64,000 nt of DNA. Source: Phytoseiulus persimilis. Taxonomy: Eukaryota; Arthropoda; Arachnida; Mesostigmata; Phytoseiidae. Made by a program: the position numbers and the translations under genes. Location of the stretch: NCBI GenBank assembly GCA_037576195.1, contig CM075101.1:2790001-2854000 (forward strand), given 5' to 3'. Under the pieces are notes generated by a model. That model saw only the letters and a list, made by a program, of their open reading frames with translations. It was not told the DNA's origin and searched no databases. Positions 32,601 to 45,593 of this stretch are shown piece after piece; the first letter of the stretch is position 1; the number at the start of each line of letters is the position of its first letter.

Positions 32601-35600
32601 CGGATCTAAATCGCAAGTCAGTGTTCAGATGGATGGACCAATGTTTATTTTCAAGCTGGCCGATTGTATCGAACACCGAGTCGACTGCAGGAAGAAACTG
32701 TAACTGTTCGCGGCCAGCGAAATTCACGGAGGGTGTATCGACAACTCACTGAGCTCTCTTTCGTCATCACGCGACGAAATCAGGACGTGACACATTCCTT
32801 GATCCTGAGCGCTCAATGTGTCCGCAGCCCTTATTCCCACATCGGTGGGGCATGAATCTCGAGCGCACTTCACTGAAGTCTCCTTCAATGTGAATTCGGA
32901 TGAGCGTAGAAATTGTGCTATCCGGCTGGTTACACACTCCGTTCGCACGGAAGGTGCTACTCCGCCACTTCGTCATTCCCCACTGTTCCTCGACAACTTC
33001 GAAGGCTATCCCAGAATCCGCGCTTTGATGCCTCTTGTCGTCGAATCTATCACGGATCGATGGATGGTGAGTTCAGTGTTTCCTTTACCTCGGATTTTGA
33101 TACTCCGACGGGGGCAATCCCGCTTACCATGCTAACCAAAAGATTCCGATACTGAGAGCCGATCTATTACACAAATGCCCAGATTTCCTTGTTTCCGGTT
33201 TATCTGAAGAGCCAGTGACAGCGCAGTAACGATATAATGTCACGGTCCTGTGACGTTTGAGGGAGGCGGCAACGATAATGGTAAGGCCAACGACGAAAAT
33301 CGAGTTCGAAGTTGTGCGGTTGAGAGACGTGATTTCATTCACGTCGTACGCTTCCCGGACGCCTGGGATCCGATCCGACAAGAGTCGCCGCAGTCCTGGT
33401 GTGATCGATTCGGATAACTCGACGCATCGCTGAGCTTCAGGAGCGTTTTTCCAAACCGAAGTCACGAGTCAATCATTAGAGGCTCTGTCTGCGTTAGCGG
33501 CTCTCTGAAGAGAGAGACAGAGGAGATTCGTTGAGGCTGAGATCGGGCGACGGCTTTGCTGACCGATCGGTACTTCAATCGACGTTGTTGTCTGTCGATT
33601 CATCGAAGAATATATAGAATACGAAGGAGATGGTGTGGGGAAACTGTTCCGAAGCTCAAGCATTGAGCGCGGAGCTTTCGGTTGGAGTTCCGCCCGATTT
33701 TCGAGTATATGTAGTGTGGGTAATTTGATCCAGCTGTTCTCAGGGAACGATCAGTCACAGTGTTGACCAGGTTGAAGCACGGTATGGAGAAATGTCGCGT
33801 CACCCTCAAGTAACCGCACCGTGACGACGAAACCCCAATCTGCGAACTGTGTTCATCAGTCTACAGTGCTGCGAAAACTTTGGATGGACTTGCCCTGATG
33901 GCCGAGGCGCACCGGCGCTGAAAATGACAAGAACTTAGAACAGCGAAACGGAGAGACCACGCTGAGATGGTTTGGGAAAAGCTATGTGTAGGAATGCGGC
34001 ACTATATTCATCTCGGAGCCTTACCTCGTCTCCTGATCCGATCGCACGATCCTGATCAACTGCCCGACGTGAGTGCGAGGCGTGAGGAAACGTCATTGAC
34101 TCTGCCTCGCATGGTGTTGTCCTGCCGCGTAACGGCATGGCGGTAGACGAGAAATTAATCACTTAGTCCAGCCGCGATTCCTCAACATGCGCTGCTCCCC
34201 TTGGATCGAGCATCTCATGCGCAGATCAAACAAATGAAAGTTAGGATTCCATTCCGCGCTCCATCCGGACTTCGAGGGATTCGCGGAGATCTCTTGTTCA
34301 AGCTTCCTCCGGCTGGTATGGTGTAATAACGGTCACTGCTGATCGTTCTGTTTTGCTCAGAGAAGAGTCTCGAAAACATGCAGAAATGCGACCCATCCTC
34401 CCTGTGGAGCGGAACGCCTCTAATATTTGGACTCGGATACGAACGTTTCGTCGAACAGAGCTGCATAATATTTGACAGATTCCGCCGTCGTGATTCGCCA
34501 GGGATCCTTCCCCCTCCTGGGCATTTAGGTCCCATTACTTTCAGACACCTCGGAAAGTTCGGCACTTCGCTCTGTCTGACGCAGAGATCCGTTCCTACAT
34601 TTCTTCAAGAGGAAGGCAATGATTTCGACCGGATCGTTCGGCGGCAATATTCCCGGCGATGATATTTCGCATCTTTTGGTAGCCGACCCCTCATCATCCA
34701 TGACAAACAAGCCTCGCAAGGCCACGGCTTCATCTCCTACACAATTCAAAACAAAAGAACGCTCACAGTTACAGTGGTGTGAGTTGGAGACTGAGCTCCT
34801 CCCACAGGAAAGACTTCGCTTCGAATTGCTCATAGCGGGGGAGAAAATGCTCGGGGCAGGAATGATGGCAGAGCTCGTCATTCAAGCTCGCTTCTGATGA
34901 ATGGATCGTTCACATAGTCCGGAAACAATGCAGTACCTCCCAGGATTGGAATTCACTCAGGAACAAAAATAAAAAGTCAACAACGTATTCACGAATGAAT
35001 TTCCGCGAGACCAAACCTCATCTTCTCCTGGGCTCTAAACCTGCGAAGCGTTTATCTCCGCACTCACACCTCGTTTCGAGATCCTCCGAAGCTGGAGAAG
35101 TTCATCCGTCTCAATGAAAGCGGTGTCGATCGCATGTTTTTCTCCAACTCGGGCTTAGCCAGCTTGTCCAGGGAGAGCTTTCAGGACATCTGTGAGCGAG
35201 CTTATTGGCAATCCGCGAGAAGAGGCAGACTTAGGATCGGATGAGGTTCACGGCGGACCTGAGGATTCCTGGTGCATCTCGCGAAACGTGTGCCACGGCA
35301 GGAGACGTTCCTCCAGGTAACAGATCCTTATTTGAACGAAAAGTTGATACTCTAAACAGCTGGATGCTCAAGGCACTCGGCGATGAAGTTTGTGATTTCA
35401 TTAAGGAAGCTCATAGCTTCGACCCATCGGACAAGACGGCCCTCCGCAAATGTAACCCAGTTGTGAATGTTAGATCTTCTCGGGAGGAGTTTATTTCCTT
35501 CAAAGCCGACGTTCGAGCCATCGCAGGGATATCGACTCAAATGTCGGGCTCCCATGTAACAAGCAAGCATTCCGGCGGAGCGAGGGGAAAAAAAGCTCGG

Positions 35601-36719
35601 CTTGAATACAATGCATGCGAAGGATGTTCACGGTTCATCACTCGTCGTCGGTAGTGCAGAATTCAAGAGTCAGTGGTGCTCTGAGATGATGTTGGGACTT
35701 CCGCCGCTAGGAGACTTGATAAGCCTGCGGTCACGTTCTCATTTCGGCTGACGGAACTAGGACCCGCGAGGTGTGGGGCAACGAAATTGAAGGAATCAGG
35801 AAACAGTCGCCCGGAAGCTCACTCTCTCATTCGGAACGGTCGCCTCGTGAAACCGAGATCAGATTATCTCAACACATGAGAATAGCTCTCTGATGAGTTC
35901 AATCCACTCATGACCGTTAAGGAAATACCCTTGGGGACAGTGATCGAACTCCGACTGGCTCGACGTTCCAGCCTTCATCCGGCAGATGGTGAATAGAGCT
36001 TTCCCAAGTCATAGAAGTCGCTTCTTGTTCTCTCAAGCTAGAGAATAGAGTCTGATCTCTCCGATTCGACGATACCTGTCTTGCAGGGCGAACCCAGTGG
36101 AGGGTGGGATTAATACAGAGGGGATGACCCCATCTCCCCGTCGGGCTTCCCTGTAATCTTCCGCCATTGGGAACAGATTCCATACGATCTTTGTAACGAC
36201 GGCGCGTGCCATTTTCCAAGACAGTATGTTCCCCACGATACGGCGGGACTTGAAGGATAGTGAAACGCTTCCGGCGCACACAGTGATGCAACGACTGCGG
36301 CCGACTGGCTCGTTACTCAGAAATCGGAGAGCCACGATCACTCGAGAGCTTAATGGACGGGGGTTGCGTGTGCGAGGGCTGAGTCGGGAAACCGCTGGAG
36401 TCATAACTGATATCTTATTCTTTCCCATCGAGCTTCAGGGTTAATTTCGGAATGTTCCGTTCAGGAAAACGAGAGAAATGCAACCGCAATAGCCTACACG
36501 TCGGAGCAAAATCGGACTCGAAGAATCCACGCTGGTTCCGACTGATGGGAGCAAATCATTTTAATTTCGATCCCAGGAACCACCCGAAGATTTTTAGCAG
36601 ACCATGCTCATCGTTCCTGGAGCTTCCCAAACTCAAACCTGCCTGAACTCTTTCTGAACTAATGATGCTCGCTCCATAAACCGGTCTGGTTAACCATGAG
36701 GAAGCTTTCACATACAATG
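29654..36719. other. Long unannotated stretch
   Basis: About 7 kb without a recognisable gene, RNA or mobile-element domain. Open frames up to about 180 residues occur on both strands (for example minus 32188-32727, plus 35241-35654), but none shows a motif, a codon pattern or a partner that I can defend. The MULE-1 N-terminus that might have been expected beyond BEL-1 was looked for on the minus strand and not found. There is a run of nine G at about 31998-32006. Confidence 0.35.
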
Positions 36720-37560
36720 ATCGGTGGAAGCAAATTCGGTCACAGTTTTGTCCAAAACTCTGCAAGAGAAAATAGCAACACCCCAAACGGAGGCGGGTAG
36801 GTACGCTCTCGGTTTCCCCAACAGTAGAATGACAAACGAATTCATCACTGGTCAACTGGGCTGGCTTTCGTTCGAGGCGAGATAAGCTCAGAGCAAGATG
36901 AGATACTTTACCAGAGTGAAGCCATGCCTGATCATAGATGGCCGAAAGCCATACTGGACATGATGGGTTCAACCGGAGTAGGAACAAAAGTATATCGGAG
37001 AGTACTGGAGTTGTGTCGTGTGTTCAAGTGTGACGACATCACGCTGACATACACAGAACCAGGTACTTCCTACAGGGGATATTCAGCAGAGCGGCCAAGG
37101 AAAGGATATGCGAAGTTGAGATGGCCAACTGGAAAAACTCGATGAGATACAAAAGTAGCCTGACCCGATGCCGATCCCACGCGACTGGAATGGGTAGTAG
37201 AACTAGTCCGTACGACAACAGTCGAGGTTCGGCCCTACTGGCACTGCGCCGAGCAGGTATGCTCAGAACCAGAGAATCCAGAAAAAACTCCGAGCCGGGA
37301 TTAGAAAGTACATGCGTCAGATATGGAATATACCCGGAAACTGTGAGCCACGTCATATGGGAATGCAACGAAATGTACCATGAGGAAGAGGAAACACTGA
37401 ATCGACTGGGGCTCGACGAAAACCCTTCTCCAGAGATGACAAGCCACACCAAGAGGATCCTACAGCAGTGGGACGAAGAAACTATGGATATCCGCTGAGA
37501 TAACTCGCCACTGAAACGAAAACGTCATATGTGGGAGCATTAATAACTACCAATACCAAT
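36720..37560 (+). pseudogene. Non-LTR retrotransposon 3' end (same family as 60290-62200)
   Basis: The plus-strand reading matches the C-terminal third of the LINE at 60290-62200 in order: GRYALGFPNSRMTNEFITGQ with LGWLSFEAR (about 36795-36880), MPDHRWPKAILDMMGS, MRYKSSLTRCRSH, a GSALLALRRAGML block (about 37230) and the zinc-like tail CVRYGIYPETVSHVIWEC ending at a stop at 37496-37498. It is 5'-truncated and needs two frameshifts. The 3' end closes with a short AATAACTACCAATACCAATA tail. The protein segment is the region after the RT domain, whose role in LINEs is RNA or DNA binding. Confidence 0.72.
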
Positions 37561-38171
37561 ACGGGTGCTCTGAGAGAGGGAGGCCCTCGATGTGAGGTGA
37601 ATTCACGGTACGTTACAGCTTGTCGCTGACGACTCCCCGCTGGCATGACTCGTCGCGTATGACCCGGCGCCCCAGCGGCGGCTAGTCACGCGACGATTCT
37701 TCGTCAAGCAACTCGTCGCCGGGAAATGAGTCTCCTCGGAATCCTCGGGGAACCGAGTGATGCAACGCGTAGAATGGGAAGCAGTCAACCCACCTGGCGC
37801 TCCGTTCGCAATCCTGACAGACGAAAAGTTGAATAGTTTGACCCAAAATATAAGGAAGAACTGTATGTTCAAGATCTGCGAAATTGGAGAGAGTCAGCCG
37901 ACGACCACGACAGACTTGTATAGTCTTCCCAGATGAATTCCGAGTTTGGCGCACACCATTCTATCCGCTGGCAATTCATCGATACGCTTACAATCGTCCA
38001 GCATGATCGTGACTCGCTGCCTGTCCGCTTCCAAGGCAGCAATTGTGCCAAAACGCTGGAAGTGCACAGATTGGGACCCGCAACTCGTGCTCGTGGTGAG
38101 CAATTTCGGCACCTTCACCGTCGTCAAGTATCTTGAAGGATGCGCATCGAAGTTTGTAATGGACTCTTGAG
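37561..38171. other. Unannotated stretch
   Basis: No gene recognised. Several overlapping frames on both strands at 37600-38200 conflict with one another and show no motif. The stretch runs directly into the 23-bp satellite. Confidence 0.4.
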
Positions 38172-38850
38172 GTGAACCGCCCGGGACTGATCAGTGAAAC
38201 CACATACCAGGGATCAGTGAGCCCACAGACCAGGGATCAGTGAGCCCACATACTAGGGATCAGTGAGCCCACATACTAGGGATCAGTGAGCCCACATACT
38301 AGGGATCAGTGAGCCCACATACTAGGGATCAGTGAGCCCACATACTAGGGATCAGTGAGCCCACATACTAGGGATCAGTGAGCCCACATACTAGGGATCA
38401 GTGAGCCCGCTTGCTAGGGATCAGTGAGCCCACATACTAGGGATCAGTGAGCCCGCTTGCTAGGGATCAGTGAGCCCGCTTGCTAGGGATCAGTGAACCC
38501 GCATGCTAGGGATCAGTGAACCCGCATGCTAGGGATCAGTGAACCCGCATGCTAGGGATCAGTGAACCCACATACTAGGCATCAGTGAACCGACATACTA
38601 GGGATCAGTGATCCGACATTCTGGGGATCAGTGAACCCACATGCCAGGGATAAGTGAACCCACATACTAGGGATCAGTGAACCCACATACTAGGAATCAG
38701 TGAGCCCACATACTAGGGATCACTGAACCCACATACTAGGGATCAGTGAACCCACATACTAGGGATCAGTGAACCCACATACTAGGGATCCGTGAACCCA
38801 CATGCCAGGGATAAGTGAACCGACATACTAGGGATCAGTGACAGGTTGAT
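38172..38850 (+). repeat. 23-bp tandem satellite, about 28 copies
   Basis: The unit is TAGGGATCAGTGAGCCCACATAC with variants. Early units mostly read GAGCCCACATAC, a central block alternates with GAGCCCGCTTGC, and later units read GAACCCACATAC or GAACCCGCATGC. The variant blocks suggest expansion by segmental duplication within the array. Being 23 bp, the unit cannot keep a reading frame. A stray half unit (CTAGGGATCAACTAG) lies at about 38892. Confidence 0.95.
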
Positions 38851-41800
38851 TCACTGCTACGACCGTCGCTGGCCTTGGCCGGGGGAACAAACTAGGGATC
38901 AACTAGCCTGTGTCCCGACCGGTTCATTCCAGGATGTGATGATGGAGATGGAGATTCCTTGGCCCGTCTGCGTGGTGCGCGCTCGTGAGCAAATAAATCC
39001 TGGGAATCGGCACATGATACATGAATCCGCTGAATTGCGGCGATGATTCTGGTGAGAGGAGAAACTCCAATGCGGATGATGATCACTAGATCGCCGTGTT
39101 TTCTTTTTCTGGAACCTGCAGCCCCATCCTCTAAGAGGTTTAAGTCATGTTTCGATCCAGATATCGCCGGAATCGAACGACCGCTCACGCTCTAACCTCC
39201 CAAGCAAAACAGCCGCGCCATCAAGCAACATCTGGTCGACCCTGCAAGGCGCCATGTTTCACTGTTGAGGAACTTGGAGAGTGAAAATTACTTAGGTGTC
39301 GTCGAGCTCCAGACCCCTCTGAAGCAATGTTCTCACTGATGGCCAGGCTGTTTCCCGATGAATCCATTGACTGTTAGTCTTATGGGCCTCCTGAGGGGGA
39401 ACTAAGTAGGTGGTTGAAGGCATGGGTTGTGATAGGATGATGCGATGAATAGCAATCGCCCTTCCAATCACTCTTTCTGAAATAAGCGCGCAGGCGCCAT
39501 AGGATCTGGAAAACCCATGGGTGGATCTTGAGTCATCTACGAAGTCGACCATCAATGTCCTGTTCGTTCGAGTCAGTGGTTTCTTCGCATTCGCGGCGGC
39601 TTGCCAGTGAGTTTCAACCGTCAGGAGTCATCGCCTAGTGCATCGTTAGCGCCGATGCTCATGTTCGAAGTGTGCTCCGGGAACTGGAATAATGACCCTC
39701 ACTGTGTACGTTGTCGATATTAGCGGCGATACCGACCCGCCGGAGCGCTCAAGCCCCATAAGGCATATCGTGTCTGTGGAAGCTGCTGCTGCGATGTCAG
39801 CGGCCATCATTGCCGCTGCTCTTGCGAATAACTAGGTCCATATTCTCATGCGAGAATGCCGTCTACTAAGCCGTATCCGTTCGGCCGTGTCCTGGGGTCC
39901 AACCGTGCCGATGAACTTCTCGCGCCCCCCCGCTCCGAAATTATAACACTGCGCGACCTTCGAACAGTCTCGAGAATGCGCTGCCTTGGAGCGCTGCTGG
40001 CCTTCCCCCGAGTGAGATTTTCTCTGTTCTCGTCCAGAGATACGCTTCAGATGCTGCCAATAAGCACGCACGAATACACGCGTAGTTCGGGATCGAGAAA
40101 TGTCCCTCCTTGTCTCCGTAGAACTCCTATGCTGGTCCCTCGTCAGCCCGCAGCTCGGAATATCGCTGCTAATTTACCGCCCGCGTTCCGGATTTTGAAT
40201 GTTCGATTCGCCAGCGCTCCTTGACTCGACTCAAGAGTCGTCATGATGCTGCCCCAGGCACGGGAATCGCGTGTGAATTTTTTTCATTCCAGAAGCGCAT
40301 CAGGAAAATTGACGCGACCCGATCCGGCCCGGATAGGGCGGTTCGAAGAATTGAGTCGAAGAATTGAGTCTTTCAGGTACTTTCACTGAGATCGGCAGCC
40401 ATCTGTGTCCGGTAGCTGGCACGAATGCAGTCTTGAGCTAGTTCGGTGATTCCCCCCTTCGGAACGGCGAAGCAGAAACAAGATAGTGCAGCCAGACCGG
40501 GAGACCGCTCGGTTCAAACGCGGCGGCTTTGAAGCCATCTCTCGAACGCCCTCGAAATCGCCAAACAAGAAATTCTCGCAGATCCTCCGAACCACCATTG
40601 TGACCCTCTATTTCCTCGTCAGCATCTCGATGAATCGGTCAGAAAGACCTCGCTATTGCCTGATAGAAGTCAGTCGGAGGCAGTGGTCTCCCAGCGCGGA
40701 GAATGATACCGGACAACCACCTGACAAGAACTCGGCGAGATCGGTCGACTTGGAAAGAAGTCATTGCTGACTCGAATCACCCATAACGCAGAGCTGGGCT
40801 CGACAAGTGGAGAAAAAATCTTGAATCGAATATTCCAGAGCGGAGAATGTGAGAGAGAAAGTATATCAGACTCTTCGGTAGGCTTTTCAATCGATGATAG
40901 AGTCGCCTCTGTTGCCGACAATGTCCGTCAAACGTCATCCGAGTTGAAGCGCAGGTTCGAGCTCTATGGCGGCGAGGTAAAGAGCTTCTCGACCGAGAAC
41001 CGAGTGTGGCGAAAACTTCTGCGCTACCAATAAACGAGATACGGTCCCTGCCTACAACTTCACTCCTCTACCACAGTACTCTTGCTCGAAACGCTCCCAT
41101 ACGTTCCAGAAGTTTCGAGAGACGAAACGCCGTCAGAGTTCAGTACAATCTGAGTTGCGTCCGCGCTCGGACTTGTCGAAGTTTCCGGGAAGGATGTTTG
41201 CTCTCACCGCTGTGAATTCTTAGCAACCTGTAATTGAGAGTTCGATTCTCTCCGGTTGGTTCTCGCTCCTCGACCTGCTCCTTTGTGATGAATGTAGGCC
41301 CCACTGCGACCGACAGTGCGCCGAAGTTATATGCGTGCAGATTCCCACAGTCGACCTCACTCGAATCAATAGTATAAGACAAGTCTATCCAGTCCTCGTC
41401 AGGGACATGCCGAATGGAACGCCGCATACCACCGAAACTTGAAGTCGCGGACCAGAACAGCACAACACGAAAAATCTCCTATTCCGCTGAGGCTGAATAC
41501 CGTGCCGCACCCCCTTGGTTCGTATGATAGGATTTAGCGACAGGAGGAACGTTCCCTTCCCTCGCGTATGTACAATACCATGCATCGAGAGCAAGTGGAT
41601 ATTTGCTGATGAATATTATCAACAGAATATCAGAGAGCTCAGTCGCCGCCGGAGCTCAGGCGGAACTTCGATCCGGCAAGCACAAGATCAGTGTTTCTCA
41701 ACTTTCGCCTCCTCATCAGCTTCAAGCTAGCCCGCCGTCAGGCTCCTGGCGGTTAACCAACGACGTTTCAATGAACGTTTCACTGTCAAATTCAATCGAA

Positions 41801-43599
41801 TGTTATCCGATGTGAGACTGCTCCACTGGAAGGACTGAGGAGATGGGGTACACTGGGCACCGGTCGATAACAACGCAGTATGTTCTACAACCGCTATTTG
41901 AGATGGCTCGAGTGGTATCCTCACAGCGGTATTCGTTCGGTCACTGCCTGGGGAGCACGCATCGAGACTTCTAAGGAATTCGCGACACATCAACGAGTTC
42001 AGCTTATTCGCACCAGAAGGAATTAGTGCATTCTGCCAAAAAAAAAGCTCAATATCCGCTTCTCTCACACCGCCGAGCCGATAATTAGGACACTACAACC
42101 TTTTGCTAACCACACTCAGACTAAAAAGTTTGGGTCCGACCCACTCCGGAGGCTGCTGGCCAAGTTTTGCAGGCCAAAGTTCGCTCATTAAAATGTTCAC
42201 AGCAGTCGTGGTCCGTCGGGGGAGAGTGGGTGCGTACGGGCCGGTTACAAAGCTCACGCTAGAATACTTCTCACGGCAGATCAGGCACAAATAAGAGTCA
42301 TAGATTCGCCTTCGATTCGTCTTTTCGTCGCCAAGGATGATGAACTTGAATTACATCAGTGAAAGCGTGTTTCGCAGTACAAAACCCCGAAACAGTGCTT
42401 GAGCTCAAGTGAGCGTTTCATTTGGAGGTAACGTCGATAAACGTGGCTGCGTCATTACTTCAATTCTATTCATGATCCGTCCCAACCTGTGTTAGGCCAG
42501 TGAACCTCGCGAACTCTTCGACTCTCCTCCTTGTCATCCCCTCGTCGAACGATTGTTCTGCGTACATTGCGCGTACATGCTACTCAATGCATACCTGAAC
42601 CACTATTCCATACAATATTCCTCTGTATCAAAATTTTTCTTTCGGTATTCGCTCATGACACACCATGGCGCAACGGGCCTTCGTTGCTCCCAATGAAGGT
42701 ATCTTGGCAGCCTCGTGCCTCCGGACTGACGGCCATCGTGGCCACGGTGCGCTTCTCGGTGGGACTTGGGAGCAGGATTGGATCCAATCGTGCAGAAACC
42801 TCGTCTCCTAGAACGACCATCGTTATCTTCGTTACCCTCGATGTTCACGGTGACCGCCATCGTGGCGTTGAGTTTTCAGCTGCCGGCGACGTCATTCCTG
42901 TCGCCACTTACGTCGAATTCGCCGGCTCCGAAGTCGAGCTCCGAAGGTCTTCAATTTGACTCCATAGATTCCTCGAACTCCAGCGCTCTCTCGTGACCAG
43001 TACGCTAACGATATTTTTTTTGACCGCATATGATTCTCAGGGGCATGATTCGTCGCATGAAATCTGATTGTCTTCCGATCCGGGTTTCCACGGAGGGTTC
43101 TCCTTCGGGGAGGAGGCAGTGTCATGTCAGATCCCAGGAATTGAGAAGTTCGCAGGATATCGACGTGATGTGTATGATGAAATTTGGAAAAAATCATTCA
43201 TGACTTGCCTCCGATCAGGATGCACATTTCCGGGGACGAAACAGAAGAGCCGGCTGCAGCAACACCGTACCTTCATGACCTGAACGGAGGAATTCGCTGT
43301 GGTCAGTGCACGTGTGTGAGCCAAGATTGCTACCGGAGCAGACGCAACGAACACGGCAGATACTAGCGATTCCGCGATAAAGGCGAAAGTTCAGCTGAAG
43401 ATTCTGCAGTCACCTCCCCTAAGCCGACCGGTGAGACTGAAGCCAAACAATCGTTCGGGAAGTTCGCAACGTGGTTTATGGACATGAAGGTTCCAAAGAT
43501 GCGAGAATTAGATCAATAATTTCCCAGCCCGAACAGGTTTACGAATCGTTGGTGGATATACCGGAGATATCTTCGGTGTTCCAAACGGTACAGCGTCAT
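38851..43599. other. Long unannotated stretch
   Basis: No gene or mobile-element domain recognised. At 41224-41263 a nested hairpin resembles a tRNA T arm: CAACC and GGTTG enclose GAGAG-TTCGATT-CTCTC. The rest of a tRNA is not there. The open frames are short and mutually inconsistent. Confidence 0.35.
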
Positions 43600-45545
43600 A
43601 GGGGGGTTTTCGGGCCCAACCCGGATTTCCGAACTTTGATGCATGGTTCGATACCTCCCTCAGAGTGACTTTTTGCCGTATTTGGATCGCTCAGTTTACC
43701 TTCGATCACCTCTGATCCATGCGGAAGAAAGAGACGAACCGCTTTTTCTTTTTTGATGTTAATAGAGGAGATAGAAATGCCTGTCACACGCACTGGGAAT
43801 CCTGGCGCATTCCTGTCCAGTGAGGGGCTTGCACCCTCTGAAGCTCTCTCTTCTGCCTTCGGGTGTCTGGGGACTCAGAGAGGGCTTCTAGGTAGTTCCG
43901 CTCGCGGTCCTTGCCGCGGGACCAGCTCGCCAACCCTGGCGTTGCCTTTGTAGGCTGTATTTCTTCCGGAATATACAATCGACCTTTCTCGTCGTTCTTT
44001 CCCATTCTTCTTCAGATTTCTAGTTTCTAGTTTGCCTCTCGGCTGACTTAGTGCAGCGCACGTGATCACCGTCTGATGGGCATCATCTTCGTCCGCGGAG
44101 ACGCAGAGTGTGCACAGAGGCGATTCCTGCCTTCCTCATCCTGAACAGGTATTGCTGGAAGTTTCGATGATTCTTCAGCATCTGCGTGGTGCGGTAAGTG
44201 AGGTCTCCGAAGCCTCTCTCCACCCAGGTCTTGATATTCGATATGCTCGCATACGTCCATCGTCCTTCTTTGGATGAGTCCCATTGCGCCTGCCAGGCGT
44301 TGAGGGTTTCAGTCTCGATCTCATTTCTGTCTGGGTCGTCTTCTTCGGATTCCTCGGCTGTATCTTCGTTGTACCTCGTGTATAGTGCGGTTCTTTCCTT
44401 GACCAGGAGCGGCCATGGCACTCTCCTGGCGAGCACGAGTAGGGCCCGCGTCGAGGTCCTGCGATAGGGTCGCGTTATTCGAATGGCAGGAATTCTCTGC
44501 GCTCTCTCCAGAGCCTCCCTATTTTTCTGCAAATGGAGCGCCCGAGGTCCTCGTATCGGTGCTGCGTATAGAGCAATCGACTCGGCCACTGCTGAGAGAA
44601 CCCATCCCAGCCCTTCGGATGCGCCGTAAGTCCTGGGCAAAATCTTCGCAATGTTTGTTGCTTGCCTTTGCTGCTTTTCCGACAATGACCGTGACATACG
44701 ATACTCTTTTAAGGTTTCTCTGGAGATGTACTCCGAGGTATCTCGCTGATTTCCGTGAGGCGACCCGGTGCCGCATTATTCGAAACTGCGGATCTACGTC
44801 AGCAAGTCTTTTGATCAGCATGACCGCCTCAGTCTTCTCTGGTGCGAGCGGGAGTTTGTTCTTTCGCATCCATTCCACAATTATGTCCATTGAGGCTTGC
44901 GCGACCTCCTTGACTTTTGGGATGGTGTGGCCTTTTACGATGAGTGCCAAGTCATCGACGTAAGCGATTGTCGTTGCTCCCTCTGGGAGTCGGAGCTGGA
45001 GTACGTAATCATAGGAGACGTTCCACAGAATGGGACCCAGGAACGAGCCCTGGGGTACTCCCGCCGTCATCTCGTGTTGTCTTCCTCCATCGTCTACGAT
45101 CCACCTGTTCTGGAGGTGAGATTCGAGCATTCGTTGTAAATAGTTAGAAATACCTCTTTGCTTCAGGTTGTTCAGGATGACTCCCCAGTCTGCCGAGTTG
45201 AACGGGTTCTTAACGTCCAGAAGGACTGTGAGGATCCGGTGCCTTCTTCGGCAGGGTTTGCTCTTCTCCTCGACTGCCAGCTTTACTACCTTCGAGAGCC
45301 ATATCGGGCCTCCGATAGCCTCCCCTGTTCCAGTTCCGCTCGTAATCGAAGGTTTATGATGCTTTCGGCCGCCTTTCTTACGTATCCAGGAGGCAGATGG
45401 GTCGGTAGGCATCTCCCTTTCCCGGCTTGGAAATCAGGACCAGATTCGCCCGTTTCCATTTGTCCCTGAAGACTCCTTCCTGTAGAACCTTGTCCATCAT
45501 TCCTGCGAAGATCCCCGGCCATCTCGGGGATGACGAAACTGACAC
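43600..45545 (-). pseudogene. Second R1-clade non-LTR element (R1-2), 5'-truncated and frameshifted
   Basis: The reverse transcriptase starts abruptly (RWPGIFAGMMDKVLQEGVF, about 45525) and continues with KWKRANLVLISKPGKGD and YRPICLLDT. After frameshifts it continues with LTVLLDVKNPFNSADW, AGVPQGSFLGPILWN and the active-site YVDD (about 44960). The thumb and C-terminal region follow in a second frame (44697-44083). A third frame then carries the zinc motif CTLCVSADEDDAHQTVITC (about 44110). The endonuclease domain and ORF1 are absent. It is not the same family as the copy at 7141-12644, but the same clade. The 5' edge lies beside a 33-bp palindrome (45561-45593). Not functional. Confidence 0.85.
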
Positions 45546-45560
45546 GAGATATATTCGGTC

Positions 45561-45593
45561 GGCATCGCTGTCACCACTGGTGACAGCGATGCC
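45561..45593. repeat. 33-bp perfect palindrome
   Basis: Two 16-base arms (GGCATCGCTGTCACCA and its exact complement) around a single C. Part of the sequence (GTCACCA, TGGTGA, AGCGATGCCGACC, AATAT) recurs at 46549-46585, just before BEL-2. The palindrome may therefore be a rearranged fragment of a repeat or LTR. Confidence 0.85.

Noticed and set aside
35241-35654. 137-residue plus-strand frame
   Set aside because: Searched for gag, transposase or host motifs and found none.
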